A DNA stretch of 64,000 nt from Candidatus Gemmiger faecigallinarum. Its GTDB lineage: Bacteria > Bacillota > Clostridia > Oscillospirales > Ruminococcaceae. Where the stretch lies: positions 1 through 64,000 of the forward strand of contig DWVD01000113.1 in NCBI GenBank assembly GCA_019120395.1, written 5' to 3'. Made by a program: the position numbers and the translations under genes. This document shows, piece after piece, positions 1-8,365 of the stretch (position 1 is the stretch's first letter; each line of letters begins with the position of its first letter). Below the pieces are notes generated by a model. It was not told the origin of the DNA, ran no database searches, and saw only the letters and a program-made list of their open reading frames with translations.

Positions 1-518
1 TGGGCGGAGCCTTCATCACCAAGGCCACCGCCCAGCTGATGCGGGACTTCGGCTGCACCCAAAGCCCCATCAACGCCTACATGATCAACCTGGGGCTGGA
101 AAGCCTGCACGTCCGCATGGCCCGCCACTGCGAGAACGGCCAGGCCGTGGCCGAGTTTTTGGCCAATCATCCCAAGATCGCCTACGTGGACTACTGCGGC
201 CTGCCTGGCAACGCCTACCACGAGACGGCAAAGAAGTACCTGCCCAACGGCAGCTGCGGCGTGGTCAGCTTCGGCGTCAAGGGCGGGCGCGAGGCCGCCA
301 AGGCTTTCATGGGCAATTTGAAGATCGCCGCCATCGAGACCCACGTGGCCGACGCCCGCACCTGCTGCCTGCACCCTGCCAGCACCACCCACCGCCAGAT
401 GAACGACGAGCAGCTGGCCGCCGCCGGCGTCAAACCCGACCTGGTGCGCATGAGCTGCGGCCTGGAGGACAAGGCCGACCTGATCGCCGACATTGCCCAG
501 GCGCTGGACAAGATCTGA
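1..518 (+). CDS. O-acetylhomoserine aminocarboxypropyltransferase (sulfhydrylase), C-terminal part
   Basis: The gene enters from the left edge; 171 residues are visible in the frame starting at base 3. It is the C-terminal domain of a PLP-dependent Cys/Met metabolism enzyme: the segment HPASTTHRQM and the ending RMSCGLEDKADLIADIAQAL are hallmarks of the MetY/MetB fold. The enzyme family makes homocysteine from O-acetylhomoserine and sulfide in the cytoplasm. The catalytic lysine lies upstream of the window. The next gene, metA, makes the O-acetylhomoserine substrate and starts only 70 bases later on the same strand, so the two are probably cotranscribed. Choice of MetY over MetB/MetC rests on this partner and on the C-terminal sequence, so the exact substrate is an inference. 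Confidence 0.88.
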   Translation, partial: GGAFITKATAQLMRDFGCTQSPINAYMINLGLESLHVRMARHCENGQAVAEFLANHPKIAYVDYCGLPGNAYHETAKKYLPNGSCGVVSFGVKGGREAAKAFMGNLKIAAIETHVADARTCCLHPASTTHRQMNDEQLAAAGVKPDLVRMSCGLEDKADLIADIAQALDKI

Positions 519-588
519 ACCGAAAAAGGGGCTGCCGGGAACGGCGCAGCCGCCGTGCAGCACATTACCTTTGCAAAAGGAGAACCCG

Positions 589-1557
589 ATGCCGCTGATC
601 ATCCCCCGAGAGCTGCCTGCTTACGAGGCGCTGGCCGAAGAAAACGTCTTTGTCATGCGGCGCGAACGCGCCCAAAGCCAGGAGATCCGCCCGCTGCGCA
701 TCCTGATTTTGAACCTGATGCCCACCAAGATCGTCACCGAGACACAGCTGGCCCGCCTGCTGGCCAACAGCCCGCTGCAGGTGCACATCACTTTCCTGCA
801 GACGGCCACCCACTCCACCACCCACACCCCCCAGGAACACATGAAGGCCTTTTACAAGACCTTCGACGAGGTAAAAAACGAGCGCTACGACGGCATGATC
901 ATCACCGGCGCGCCGCTGGAGGATATGGACTACGAGCAGGTGGACTACTGGGACGAGCTGTGCGGCATCATGGACTTTTCCAAGACCAACGTCTATTCCA
1001 CCATCCATTTGTGCTGGGGGGCGCTGGCCGGGCTGTACTACCATTTCGGCGTGCGCAAGGTGCACCTGCCGCAGAAAATGTTCGGCGTGTTCGAGCACCG
1101 GGTCACCCGGCCGTCCAACCCGCTGGTGCGCGGCTTTGACGAGGTGTTCTACGCCCCCCACAGCCGCTGGGCCGGCCTGAACGAGGACGACATCGCCGCC
1201 TGTCCGGAGCTGCGGGTGCTGGCCCGCAGCGATGTGGCCGGGCCGATGCTGCTTTCCACCGATTCGGGGCGGCAGATCTTCGTCATCGGCCACCCGGAGT
1301 ACGACAAGTACACGCTGGACGCCGAGTACCGCCGCGACCTGGCCCGCGGCAAGGACATCGCCGTGCCGGTCAACTATTACCCCGGCGACGACCCGGACAA
1401 ACCGCCCATCTTCCGATGGCGCGCCCACGGCCACCTGCTGTACACCAACTGGCTGAACTATTACGTCTATCAGAACACCCCCTACGACCTGGCGGAGCTG
1501 CAGGCGCTGAAAGACAGCCGCAGCGCTGCCCGGGCGGGCGGCGCGAAAACAGAATAA
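589..1557 (+). CDS. metA: Homoserine O-acetyltransferase (MetA family)
   Basis: The 322-residue product activates the homoserine hydroxyl for methionine synthesis. The catalytic Cys142 (IHLCWGA), His235 and Glu237 (IGHPEYD) sit at the numbering usual for MetA. Residue 111 is Glu (GAPLED); in characterised members Glu111 goes with acetyl-CoA and Gly111 with succinyl-CoA, so the product should be O-acetylhomoserine, matching the sulfhydrylase just upstream. The ORF is open from base 493, but ATG 589 is preceded by AAAGGAG at a good distance and gives the family N-terminus (MPLIIPRELPAYE). A hairpin with a T-run follows the stop codon. Confidence 0.97.
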   Translation: MPLIIPRELPAYEALAEENVFVMRRERAQSQEIRPLRILILNLMPTKIVTETQLARLLANSPLQVHITFLQTATHSTTHTPQEHMKAFYKTFDEVKNERYDGMIITGAPLEDMDYEQVDYWDELCGIMDFSKTNVYSTIHLCWGALAGLYYHFGVRKVHLPQKMFGVFEHRVTRPSNPLVRGFDEVFYAPHSRWAGLNEDDIAACPELRVLARSDVAGPMLLSTDSGRQIFVIGHPEYDKYTLDAEYRRDLARGKDIAVPVNYYPGDDPDKPPIFRWRAHGHLLYTNWLNYYVYQNTPYDLAELQALKDSRSAARAGGAKTE

Positions 1558-1565
1558 ATCCGGCT

Positions 1566-1611
1566 GCCCTGCGGCGGATGCGCGAAGCATCCCGCTGCGG
1601 GGCGGCTTTTT
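1566..1611 (+). terminator. Rho-independent terminator after metA
   Basis: A GC-rich imperfect stem (GCGGATGC pairing with GCATCCCGC around the loop GCGAA) ends in CTTTTT. It closes the sulfhydrylase-metA unit. Confidence 0.75.
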
Positions 1612-1632
1612 GCGCGCCGGCTCCGGGTGGGA

Positions 1633-1662
1633 TTGCTATTTGTGGGAATAGTATGGTATGAT
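1633..1662 (+). promoter_or_regulatory. Promoter of the sugar transferase gene
   Basis: TTGCTA, an 18-base spacer and TATGAT form a sigma-A-type promoter directly after the metA terminator. The predicted transcript would have a leader of roughly 170 bases. Confidence 0.55.
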
Positions 1663-1674
1663 ATATAAGATACA

Positions 1675-1842
1675 TCCGGGGCCTCTGCCGACGCAGGGGA
1701 AAGTCTCCTGCCGGGCGGCGATGCCCGGCGGGCGGGACAGGCCCGGAGCGCGATGAAAATGCGGGCGCTGCCCGCGGAGCATCCGGCCGTACGCCGAAGC
1801 CGGCAGACGGCTGCAGAACCGTTACGGGGAGTTCGATCCAAC
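1675..1842 (+). other. Structured 5' leader of the sugar transferase gene
   Basis: Between the promoter and ATG 1843 lie three consecutive hairpins: CCTCTGC/GCAGGGG (about 1682-1698), GCCGGGC/GCCCGGC (1710-1729) and GCGGGC/GCCCGC (about 1761-1775). No ORF with a ribosome binding site is seen here and no known riboswitch consensus was recognised. It may be a regulatory leader or simply GC-rich structure. Confidence 0.35.
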
Positions 1843-3288
1843 ATGGAAAAACGCGAGAAGCTGCAATACGCGATGGTATTTGCGGTGGATCTGCTCAGTC
1901 TTATTATCAGCACGGCGGTCGCATGGCTGTTTTTGGACGGCGTGCTGGGGGTCATTCTGGAGTATTCCGGCGAGGATATCCTGCAGTTTGTGCTGATCCT
2001 GCTGATGTCTTTTCTGCTGATCTTCCTGTCCGCCCAGAGCGCCCAGGAGATCACCCGCAGGGGCGCGGCGGCGGAATTTGCCGACTGTGTGCGCGTGGAC
2101 GCGCTGTTTGCCGCGGCGCTGGCGGTGTTTTTGCTTATCACCAAAGCGCCGCTTTTGGAGTCGCGTTACCTTTATGTCGGCGTGGTCGGCTGCAATTTGC
2201 TGGTCCAATACGGGCTGCGCATGTGGCTCAAGCGCTATCTCAACCGGAAGTTTTATAAAGGCAGCATGGCGTCGCTGGTCGGGGTGGTCACCACGCAGGA
2301 CCGGGCGCCGGAGTTCCTGGCCAGCCTGCGCAAGGACTGGAGCCTGCGCATCGTGGGCGTGGCGCTGGTGGACGCCGGGGCGGACGCGCCGGAAAAAATC
2401 GACTCGACCCCGGTCAAGGCCGGGTTCGACAGCTTTATGGAATGGCTTCGCCGCGATTCGCTGGACGAGGTGTATATCAATCTGCCCTACGCCACGGGCG
2501 AGTCGCTGGCGCCTTATCTGGAAGAGATGGAAAGCATGGGTCTGACCATCCACCTGAACGTCCCGGCGCTGGAGCGCTTTTTGAGCGGGAACCAGAAAGA
2601 CGTGCTGGCTCCGCGCCTGCAGGGCGGCGTCGAGGAGCTGGGCGGCGTGCCGCTGGTGACCATTGCGCCGACCGTGCACAAGACCGGCGACATGATCTTG
2701 AAGCGGGCCATTGACATTGTGGGCAGCATCGTGGGGCTGATCATTTCGGCGCCGATCATCGCGGTGGTGGCCATCCCGCTCAAGCTGGAATCCCGCGGTC
2801 CGCTGTTTTTCAAGCAGAAGCGGGTGGGGCTGAACGGGCGCGTGTTTTATATCTACAAGCTGCGCAGCATGTACCAGGACGCCGAAGCCCGCAAAAAGGA
2901 ACTGATGTGCAAAAACAAAATGCAGGGCCTGATGTTCAAGGTGGACGACGACCCGCGCATCACCAAAGTGGGGCGGTTCATCCGCCGCACTTCCATCGAC
3001 GAGCTGCCGCAGTTCTGGAATGTGCTGCGTGGCCAGATGAGCCTGGTGGGCACCCGCCCGCCCACGCTGGACGAGTACGAGCAGTACCAGAGCCACCACA
3101 AGCGCCGGCTTTCGATGAAACCGGGCATCACCGGCGTGTGGCAGGTCAGCGGCCGCAGCGACATCCAGGATTTTGAGGAGGTCGTCCGGCTGGATGTCTG
3201 GTATATCGACAATTGGTCGCTCCGGCTGGATGTGAAGATCATGCTCAAGACCATTGCCGTGGTCGTCAAGCGGACCGGCGCAGAGTAA
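1843..3288 (+). CDS. Polyprenyl-phosphate sugar-1-phosphate transferase (exopolysaccharide priming enzyme)
   Basis: A 481-residue membrane protein of the bacterial sugar transferase family (WcaJ/CpsE type), which starts polysaccharide repeat units by moving a sugar phosphate from a UDP-sugar to undecaprenyl phosphate. Four N-terminal membrane segments are followed by a CoA-binding-like soluble domain, one more membrane segment near KRAIDIVGSIVGLII, and the catalytic domain with FKQKRVGLNG, YKLRSM, DELPQFWNVLRG and SLVGTRPP. The ORF is open from 1753; ATG 1843 (MEKREKLQY) is preferred because GGGGAG lies 11 bases upstream and the upstream codons resemble non-coding GC-rich leader. No other glycan gene adjoins, so the polymer is unknown. 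Confidence 0.93.
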   Translation: MEKREKLQYAMVFAVDLLSLIISTAVAWLFLDGVLGVILEYSGEDILQFVLILLMSFLLIFLSAQSAQEITRRGAAAEFADCVRVDALFAAALAVFLLITKAPLLESRYLYVGVVGCNLLVQYGLRMWLKRYLNRKFYKGSMASLVGVVTTQDRAPEFLASLRKDWSLRIVGVALVDAGADAPEKIDSTPVKAGFDSFMEWLRRDSLDEVYINLPYATGESLAPYLEEMESMGLTIHLNVPALERFLSGNQKDVLAPRLQGGVEELGGVPLVTIAPTVHKTGDMILKRAIDIVGSIVGLIISAPIIAVVAIPLKLESRGPLFFKQKRVGLNGRVFYIYKLRSMYQDAEARKKELMCKNKMQGLMFKVDDDPRITKVGRFIRRTSIDELPQFWNVLRGQMSLVGTRPPTLDEYEQYQSHHKRRLSMKPGITGVWQVSGRSDIQDFEEVVRLDVWYIDNWSLRLDVKIMLKTIAVVVKRTGAE

Positions 3289-3328
3289 GCTCGCGGAAGC
3301 GCGCGAAAAGCGCTGTGCCATAAAGAAA

Positions 3329-3370
3329 CAGAGAGCGAGGCCCCAGGCTGCGGGCCTCGCTCTCTGTTTT
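3329..3370. terminator. Bidirectional terminator between sugar transferase and nadE
   Basis: A perfect 15-bp stem (CAGAGAGCGAGGCCC with GGGCCTCGCTCTCTG) has T-rich flanks on both strands (TTTTGCGTTTT on plus, TTTCTTTA on minus). It serves the two convergent genes. Confidence 0.9.
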
Positions 3371-3387
3371 GCGTTTTCAGACCAGAT

Positions 3388-5322
3388 TTATTCTGCCGGA
3401 TCGCCGCCGGCATCCAGCCCTTCCAGCTCCTTCAGCCACAGCGCGCTTCTGGCGTCGCTGGGCATGCGCCAGTCGGCGCGGGGAGACAGCGTGACCGAGC
3501 CGACCTTGGGGCCGTCCGGCAGGCAGCTGCGCTTGAACTGCTGGGCAAAGAACCGGCGGTAAAAGCTGCGCAGCCAGTACAAAAGCACCCCGTCGTCGTA
3601 CCGGCCGGCGAAGGCCGCACGGGCCAGCCGGTAGATCTTGGCCGGGCCGAACCCGAACCGCAGCACGTAATACAGATAAAAGTCGTGCAGCTCGTAGGGG
3701 CCGACCAGCTGCTCGGTCTGCTGGCTGAAACTGCCGTCCCGGGCGGCGGGCAGCAGTTCCGGGCTGACCGGCGTGTCCAGAATATCCAAAAGCACCCGGC
3801 GCAGCGTTTCGCTGCCGGCGCTGTCGGCCGCATACTGCACAATGTGGCGCACCAGCGTTTTGGGCACGCCGGCGTTGACGCCGTACATGCTCATGTGGTC
3901 GCCGTTGTAGGTGGCCCAGCCCAGCGCCAGCTCGCTCAAATCGCCGGTGCCGATGACAAAGCCGCCGTTTTTGTTGGCGTAGTCCATCAGTTCCAGTGTG
4001 CGCACGCGGGCCTGGCAGTTCTCAAAGGTCACATCGTAGCAGGCGGGGTCCTGGCCGATGTCGGCAAAATGGCTCTGCACCGTGGCGGTGATGTTGATCT
4101 CGGCAAAGCGCACCCCCAGCGCGGCGCACAGCGTTTCGGCATTTTGCCGGGTGCGCCTGCTGGTGCCAAAGCAGGGCATGGTGATGGCGTGGATGGTATC
4201 CGCCGGCACGCCCAGCAGCCGGCAGGCCCGCACCGCCACCAGCAGCGCCAAGCAGGAGTCCAGCCCGCCGGAGATGCCCACCACCGCGCACTTGGCATGG
4301 GTGTGCTCCATGCGGCTGGCAAGGCCCTCGGCCTGGATGCGCAGGATGGTTTCGCAGCGGGCGGCGCGGTCGGCGGTGTCCTGCGGCACAAAGGGAGCGG
4401 GGGAGACCGGGCGGGTCAGGCGGACCTCGGCCGGTTCCAGGTCAAACTCCACGCGGGTATAGCCTTCCGGCCGGGGCTGGAAGCTGGTGTTGCGGGTGCG
4501 CTCGCGCAGCATCCGGTCCAGATCCAGCTGGGTCTCGGCTGCGCTGCCGCCAAAGGGGCCGGTCTCGCAAAGCAGCGTGCCGTTTTCGGCGATCAGGTCA
4601 TGGGCGGCAAACACCATGTCGGTGGTGCTCTCGCCGTGGCCGGCGTCAGCGTACAGGTAGCCGCACAGCAGCCGGGCGCTCTGGCCGCAGACCAGCTGGC
4701 AGCGGTAGTCCGCCTTGCCGATGGTCTCGTCGCTGGCCGACAGGTTGGCAATGACGGTGGCCCCCGCCAGCGCCAGCCCGCAGCTGGGCGGCACCGGCGC
4801 CCACAGATCCTCGCACAGCTCCACGCCCAGCACAAAGCTTTCCATCTGGCGGCAGGCAAACAGCAGGCGGGACCCAAACAGAGTCCGCTGCCCGGCAAAG
4901 GTCAGCTCCCGCACCTCGGCGGGGCCGGGGGAAAAGTGGCGCAGCTCGTAAAATTCGCTGTAATTGGGCAGCCAGGTCTTGGGCACCAGGCCCAGCAGCC
5001 TGCCGCGGGCCAGCACCGCCGCGCAGTTGTACAGCTTGCCGTCCACCGTCACGGGCAGCCCGGCCAGCACCACCATGTCATGCTCCTGCGAGGCGCGCAG
5101 CAGCTCGCGCAGGCCCGCCTCGGCGCCACGGAGCAATGCGGCCTGCAAAAACAGGTCGCCGCAGGTGTAGCCGGTCAGGCAGAGTTCCGGCAGGCACAGC
5201 AGCCGGACGCCCGCCCGGCCGGCGTCCTCCATGGCGGCCAGGATCTGGGCGGTGTTGTATTCGCAGTCGGCCACGCGCAGCGCAGGCGAGGCCGCGCGTA
5301 CCGCAAGAAATCCGTCTTTCAT
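3388..5322 (-). CDS. nadE: Glutamine-dependent NAD+ synthase
   Basis: This 644-residue two-domain enzyme converts deamido-NAD to NAD with glutamine as nitrogen donor. The N-terminal nitrilase-type glutaminase holds Glu (LCLPELCLTGYTCGD), Lys (LVPKTWLPNY) and Cys (GVELCEDLW). The C-terminal synthetase has the ATP pyrophosphatase loop GISGGLDSCLAL and later the GTGDLSELALGW motif. The length fits the bacterial long form. The ORF extends to 5385, but ATG 5322 (MKDGFLAV) has AAAGGA upstream and begins at the first conserved residues. It is a single-gene unit ended by a strong shared terminator. Confidence 0.96.
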   Translation of the reverse strand: MKDGFLAVRAASPALRVADCEYNTAQILAAMEDAGRAGVRLLCLPELCLTGYTCGDLFLQAALLRGAEAGLRELLRASQEHDMVVLAGLPVTVDGKLYNCAAVLARGRLLGLVPKTWLPNYSEFYELRHFSPGPAEVRELTFAGQRTLFGSRLLFACRQMESFVLGVELCEDLWAPVPPSCGLALAGATVIANLSASDETIGKADYRCQLVCGQSARLLCGYLYADAGHGESTTDMVFAAHDLIAENGTLLCETGPFGGSAAETQLDLDRMLRERTRNTSFQPRPEGYTRVEFDLEPAEVRLTRPVSPAPFVPQDTADRAARCETILRIQAEGLASRMEHTHAKCAVVGISGGLDSCLALLVAVRACRLLGVPADTIHAITMPCFGTSRRTRQNAETLCAALGVRFAEINITATVQSHFADIGQDPACYDVTFENCQARVRTLELMDYANKNGGFVIGTGDLSELALGWATYNGDHMSMYGVNAGVPKTLVRHIVQYAADSAGSETLRRVLLDILDTPVSPELLPAARDGSFSQQTEQLVGPYELHDFYLYYVLRFGFGPAKIYRLARAAFAGRYDDGVLLYWLRSFYRRFFAQQFKRSCLPDGPKVGSVTLSPRADWRMPSDARSALWLKELEGLDAGGDPAE

Positions 5323-5510
5323 AGCAAAGCCATCCTTTATATCAGCGTTTTGGTCCTGCCGGAGCACGCCCGGCGGGGGCTGCATCTTTTTTTGTATTTA
5401 TATTAGTATCATAACACAGTCCGCCCCTCAGCCGCAACTGCGCCGGGGCATGGCGGCTGGAGAATTTCCAAAGAAAGACGGGCGACAAAAAGTAAAATTA
5501 TAAGATAAAA

Positions 5511-5525
5511 AAGTAATATATACTT
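5511..5525. promoter_or_regulatory. Palindrome at the -35 of the XRE operon (operator candidate)
   Basis: AAGTA-ATATA-TACTT is a perfect inverted repeat whose right arm overlaps the -35 hexamer by two bases. The position is typical of an autoregulatory operator for the XRE protein encoded just downstream. Confidence 0.45.
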
Positions 5526-5552
5526 GACAATATGGAATGCGTGTGTTATTCT
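5524..5552 (+). promoter_or_regulatory. Promoter of the XRE/membrane protein/CPBP operon
   Basis: A perfect TTGACA, a 17-base spacer and TATTCT stand in an AT-rich stretch that contrasts with the GC-rich surroundings; transcription would start near 5559, leaving a very short leader before the GGAGG ribosome site. Confidence 0.85.
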
Positions 5553-5575
5553 GTATCCAGAACGGAGGTGGCCCG

Positions 5576-5785
5576 ATGGCAAAGAACCTGAAGCTGAAAG
5601 CCGCCCGTGCTGAGAAGGACATGACGCAGGGGGACCTTGCCGCGGCGGTGGGGGTCTCGCGCCAGACGATCCACGCGATCGAGAAGGGCGAGTACAACCC
5701 CACCATCCGCCTGTGCCGTGCCATCTGCCGGGTGCTGGGCAAATCTTTGGACGAACTGTTCTGGGAGGAGGACGAACCGGAATGA
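5576..5785 (+). CDS. Small XRE-family helix-turn-helix regulator
   Basis: The 69-residue protein is essentially one Cro/C1-type HTH domain (LKAARAEKDMTQGDLA, VGVSRQTIHAIEKGEYNPT), resembling the YozG-like regulators often paired with membrane proteins. ATG 5576 follows GGAGGTG; the ORF is open further upstream only through promoter sequence. Its stop overlaps the next start as ATGA, so the three-gene operon is translationally coupled. The palindrome over the -35 suggests autorepression. No sensing domain is present, so any signal would have to come from a partner or ligand that is not visible. Confidence 0.93.
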   Translation: MAKNLKLKAARAEKDMTQGDLAAAVGVSRQTIHAIEKGEYNPTIRLCRAICRVLGKSLDELFWEEDEPE

Positions 5786-6228
5786 ATTCCATCTTCAAGC
5801 GCAGCAAGCTGGACGAGATGCAGGAGATCAAGCAGCTCAAGATCGAGCATTACGGTTACTGGGTGCTGTACGGCGGTCTGGTGGTTTCCATCGTGGTGCA
5901 GGCGGCGCAGGACGCGCCGCTGGCCCAGTACCTGCCGGAGGGCATCCTGCTGGTGGGCACGTCGGCGGTCATGCTGGCGGCCAACCTTTGGTCCGGGCTG
6001 TGGGACCGCACCTTTCAGCCCACAGCAGGCGCCAACGCCATGACGGCGCTGATCGCGGCGGCCATCGCCGGCGCGATGAACTATGATTACCTGCCCGGCG
6101 CGGTCATTACGGCGGTCTTTACCTGGGCGCTGGCGTTCGCCGCGCTGCAGGCGGCCTCGGCCGTTTACAAAAAGCGGCGCAAAACGCTGGACGATATTTC
6201 AGAAGAATCCGAGGAGGACGAAAAATGA
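5782..6228 (+). CDS. Four-helix membrane protein of the XRE operon
   Basis: A 148-residue protein with a polar N-terminus (about 25 residues), four predicted membrane segments (VLYGGLVVSIVVQA, EGILLVGTSAVMLAA, MTALIAAAIAGAM, AVITAVFTWALAFAALQ) and an acidic cytoplasmic tail ([10 protein letters not shown]). It looks like the membrane proteins (possibly DUF6773) that accompany small XRE regulators in Firmicutes; I cannot confirm the family without a search. Start ATG 5782 overlaps the regulator stop, and its own stop overlaps the CPBP start, both as ATGA. Function unknown; the context suggests a partner of the regulator or of the CPBP protein. Confidence 0.85.
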   Translation: MNSIFKRSKLDEMQEIKQLKIEHYGYWVLYGGLVVSIVVQAAQDAPLAQYLPEGILLVGTSAVMLAANLWSGLWDRTFQPTAGANAMTALIAAAIAGAMNYDYLPGAVITAVFTWALAFAALQAASAVYKKRRKTLDDISEESEEDEK

Positions 6229-7259
6229 ACGCAAAAAGCGCATCCCGCACCCGTATGGTGCTGTTTTTGATCATTGCCTTTGGCCTGACGTATCTCATGG
6301 GCATCCCGCTGTATTTCGGCTATGCTTCCGGCGCGGATGTGAACGTCTTTCCGCTGGCGCAGATGATGTACCCGGCGGCGGGCGTCATGCTGGGGTACCT
6401 GGTCACCCGCCGCGCCGACCCGGACCTGCCCCGCGGTTTCTTTGTGCTTTACCTGCTGATCACCGCGGTCATGGTGGTTTCCGCCATTGCGTCGGTAGCC
6501 GCGCCGCAGCTGCCCTGGCTGCTGATCAGCAACTTTATCGTCATGGGCGGCAGCATTGCCGCCTGGGTGGGGCTGGCGCTGACCAAACACCCCAAGCGCG
6601 CCGCCTACGGCATCGGCTGGCGCAAGGGCAGCACAAAGGGCGTCGTCATCGGCAGCCTGGCTTTTGCGGGGCTGTATGTGCTGCGCATCTTTGTGCCGGC
6701 GTTCCTTACCGGCACCCAGGGTGAGTACCCGGAGTATCTGGCCACGCCGGTGCCCTATATCATGCTGGTCAACGTCATCCTCAACTTCTTCCTCAGCTTC
6801 CTCTGCTTCTTTGGCGAGGAATACGGCTGGCGCTACTATCTGCAGCCGCACATGCAGGCAAAGTTCGGCAACCGGCTGGGCGTGGTGCTGCTGGGCGTGA
6901 TCTGGGGTCTGTGGCATCTGCCGCTGAACCTGTTCTACTACGCGCCGGACACCCCGCTGCAAAGCATTGCCGCCCAGGTCGGCTGCTGCATCTGCTACGG
7001 CGTCGTCATGGCCTGGGGCTACATGAAGACCGGCAACATCTGGGTGGCCGTCCTCATGCACTTCATCAACAACAACCTGGGCCTGGTCTTTGTCCCGGAC
7101 CTGACCTTCCAGAACAACGTCTACACCTGGCCTGACGTGGCTTTCTCGCTGGTATTTTTGGGCATCCTGCACCTGCCGTTCTTTGCAAGCAAGGTGTTTG
7201 CCCGCCGCCAGCCGCTGCCTGACGCCGACGCGCCGGCAGGGGAGGAAGCTGCGGAATAA
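6225..7259 (+). CDS. CPBP-family intramembrane glutamic protease (CAAX/Abi type)
   Basis: A 344-residue polytopic membrane protein with the CPBP motifs: [10 protein letters not shown] (the Glu-Glu-x-x-x-Arg motif), LWHLPLN (histidine motif) and HFINNNLGL (His-x-x-x-Asn motif). About eight membrane segments are visible. Family members are proteases or bacteriocin self-immunity factors. It is preceded by GAGGAGG and starts inside the stop of the upstream gene. As the last gene of a small XRE-controlled operon it may be the effector, but its substrate is not evident. Confidence 0.93.
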   Translation: MNAKSASRTRMVLFLIIAFGLTYLMGIPLYFGYASGADVNVFPLAQMMYPAAGVMLGYLVTRRADPDLPRGFFVLYLLITAVMVVSAIASVAAPQLPWLLISNFIVMGGSIAAWVGLALTKHPKRAAYGIGWRKGSTKGVVIGSLAFAGLYVLRIFVPAFLTGTQGEYPEYLATPVPYIMLVNVILNFFLSFLCFFGEEYGWRYYLQPHMQAKFGNRLGVVLLGVIWGLWHLPLNLFYYAPDTPLQSIAAQVGCCICYGVVMAWGYMKTGNIWVAVLMHFINNNLGLVFVPDLTFQNNVYTWPDVAFSLVFLGILHLPFFASKVFARRQPLPDADAPAGEEAAE

Positions 7260-7282
7260 CATCCGCCCCCAAAGCCAACAAT

Positions 7283-7314
7283 ACCCCCGGCGCGGTATGT
7301 CCCGTGCCGGGGGT
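7283..7314 (+). terminator. Weak terminator-like hairpin after the CPBP gene
   Basis: ACCCCCGGC pairs with GCCGGGGGT (9 bp), but no T-run follows. This is the only structure in the left half of the 318-base gap 7260-7576; the right half holds the rpsB promoter and leader. Confidence 0.4.
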
Positions 7315-7427
7315 CTGCTGCGCCGGGAAGAACGTCGAAGCGGGGGAGCGGACCTGCCAAAACCGCCGCGGACCCGTCCCAATACAGAGAGTCCGGCAAA
7401 AAAGTGCAGATTTGCAGCAAAATCCCC

Positions 7428-7456
7428 TTGCAATCCCCAAAACCTTGTGCTATTAT
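7428..7456 (+). promoter_or_regulatory. Promoter of rpsB-tsf
   Basis: TTGCAA, a 17-base spacer and TATTAT precede a leader of about 115 bases running to the rpsB ribosome site. The leader could carry S2 feedback control as in other bacteria, but I did not recognise a specific structure. Confidence 0.8.
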
Positions 7457-7576
7457 ATTACGGCAATACACACGCATTGCGTTGTTTTTTTGTGCCTTTT
7501 TCCGTTTTGGGAACGGGTTAGGAAACGATCACGCGGTGCGGAGGGTAAAACTAAATCATATTGGAGGAAAATCACT

Positions 7577-8308
7577 ATGGCAGTCGTATCCATGAAACAG
7601 CTTCTCGAGGCCGGTGTCCACTTCGGCCACCAGACCCGCCGCTGGAACCCCAAGATGGCGAAGTACATCTTCACCGAGCGCAACGGCATCTACATCATCG
7701 ACCTGCAGAAGACCGTGAAGAAGCTGGACGAGGCCTACAATTTTGTCCGCGAGACCGTCGCCAACGGCGGCGACATCCTGTTCGTCGGCACCAAGAAGCA
7801 GGCGCAGGAGTCCATCCGTGACGAGGCCAACCGCTGCGGCATGCACTACGTCAACGCCCGCTGGCTGGGCGGCATGCTGACCAACTTCCGCACCATCCGC
7901 AAGCGCATCGACCGCATGGACCAGCTGAAGACCATGCAGGAGGACGGCACCTTTGACCTGCTGCCCAAGAAGGAAGTTGTCAAGCTGGAGCTGGAGATGT
8001 CCAAGCTGGAGAAGTACCTGGGCGGCGTCAAGAACATGAAGGGTCTGCCCAAGGCCATGTTCATCGTTGACCCCCACAAGGAGCGCATCGCTGTGGCCGA
8101 GGCCCGCAAGCTGCACATCCCCATCATCGCCATTGTCGATACCAACTGCGATCCCGACGAGATCGATTACGTCATCCCCGGCAACGACGACGCCATCCGC
8201 GCTGTCAAGCTGATCTCCGGCGCCATGGCCGACGCTGCCCTGGAGGGCAAGCAGGGCGTCCAGGACAACGCCGAGGAGGCCCCCGCCCAGGAGCAGGCCG
8301 AGGCCTGA
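7577..8308 (+). CDS. rpsB: 30S ribosomal protein S2
   Basis: A 243-residue S2 protein beginning [20 protein letters not shown], with the family motifs [33 protein letters not shown] and AVDTNCDPD-like [19 protein letters not shown]. It binds the 30S head-body junction. ATG 7577 is preceded by GGAGG. The C-terminal tail is acidic and alanine-rich. It is followed by tsf, the universal bacterial order. Confidence 0.99.
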   Translation: MAVVSMKQLLEAGVHFGHQTRRWNPKMAKYIFTERNGIYIIDLQKTVKKLDEAYNFVRETVANGGDILFVGTKKQAQESIRDEANRCGMHYVNARWLGGMLTNFRTIRKRIDRMDQLKTMQEDGTFDLLPKKEVVKLELEMSKLEKYLGGVKNMKGLPKAMFIVDPHKERIAVAEARKLHIPIIAIVDTNCDPDEIDYVIPGNDDAIRAVKLISGAMADAALEGKQGVQDNAEEAPAQEQAEA

Positions 8309-8365
8309 GCCATCCCCGCCCCAACGCGATCCACATGAACTTTTGAAACGGAAAGGACAAACAGT

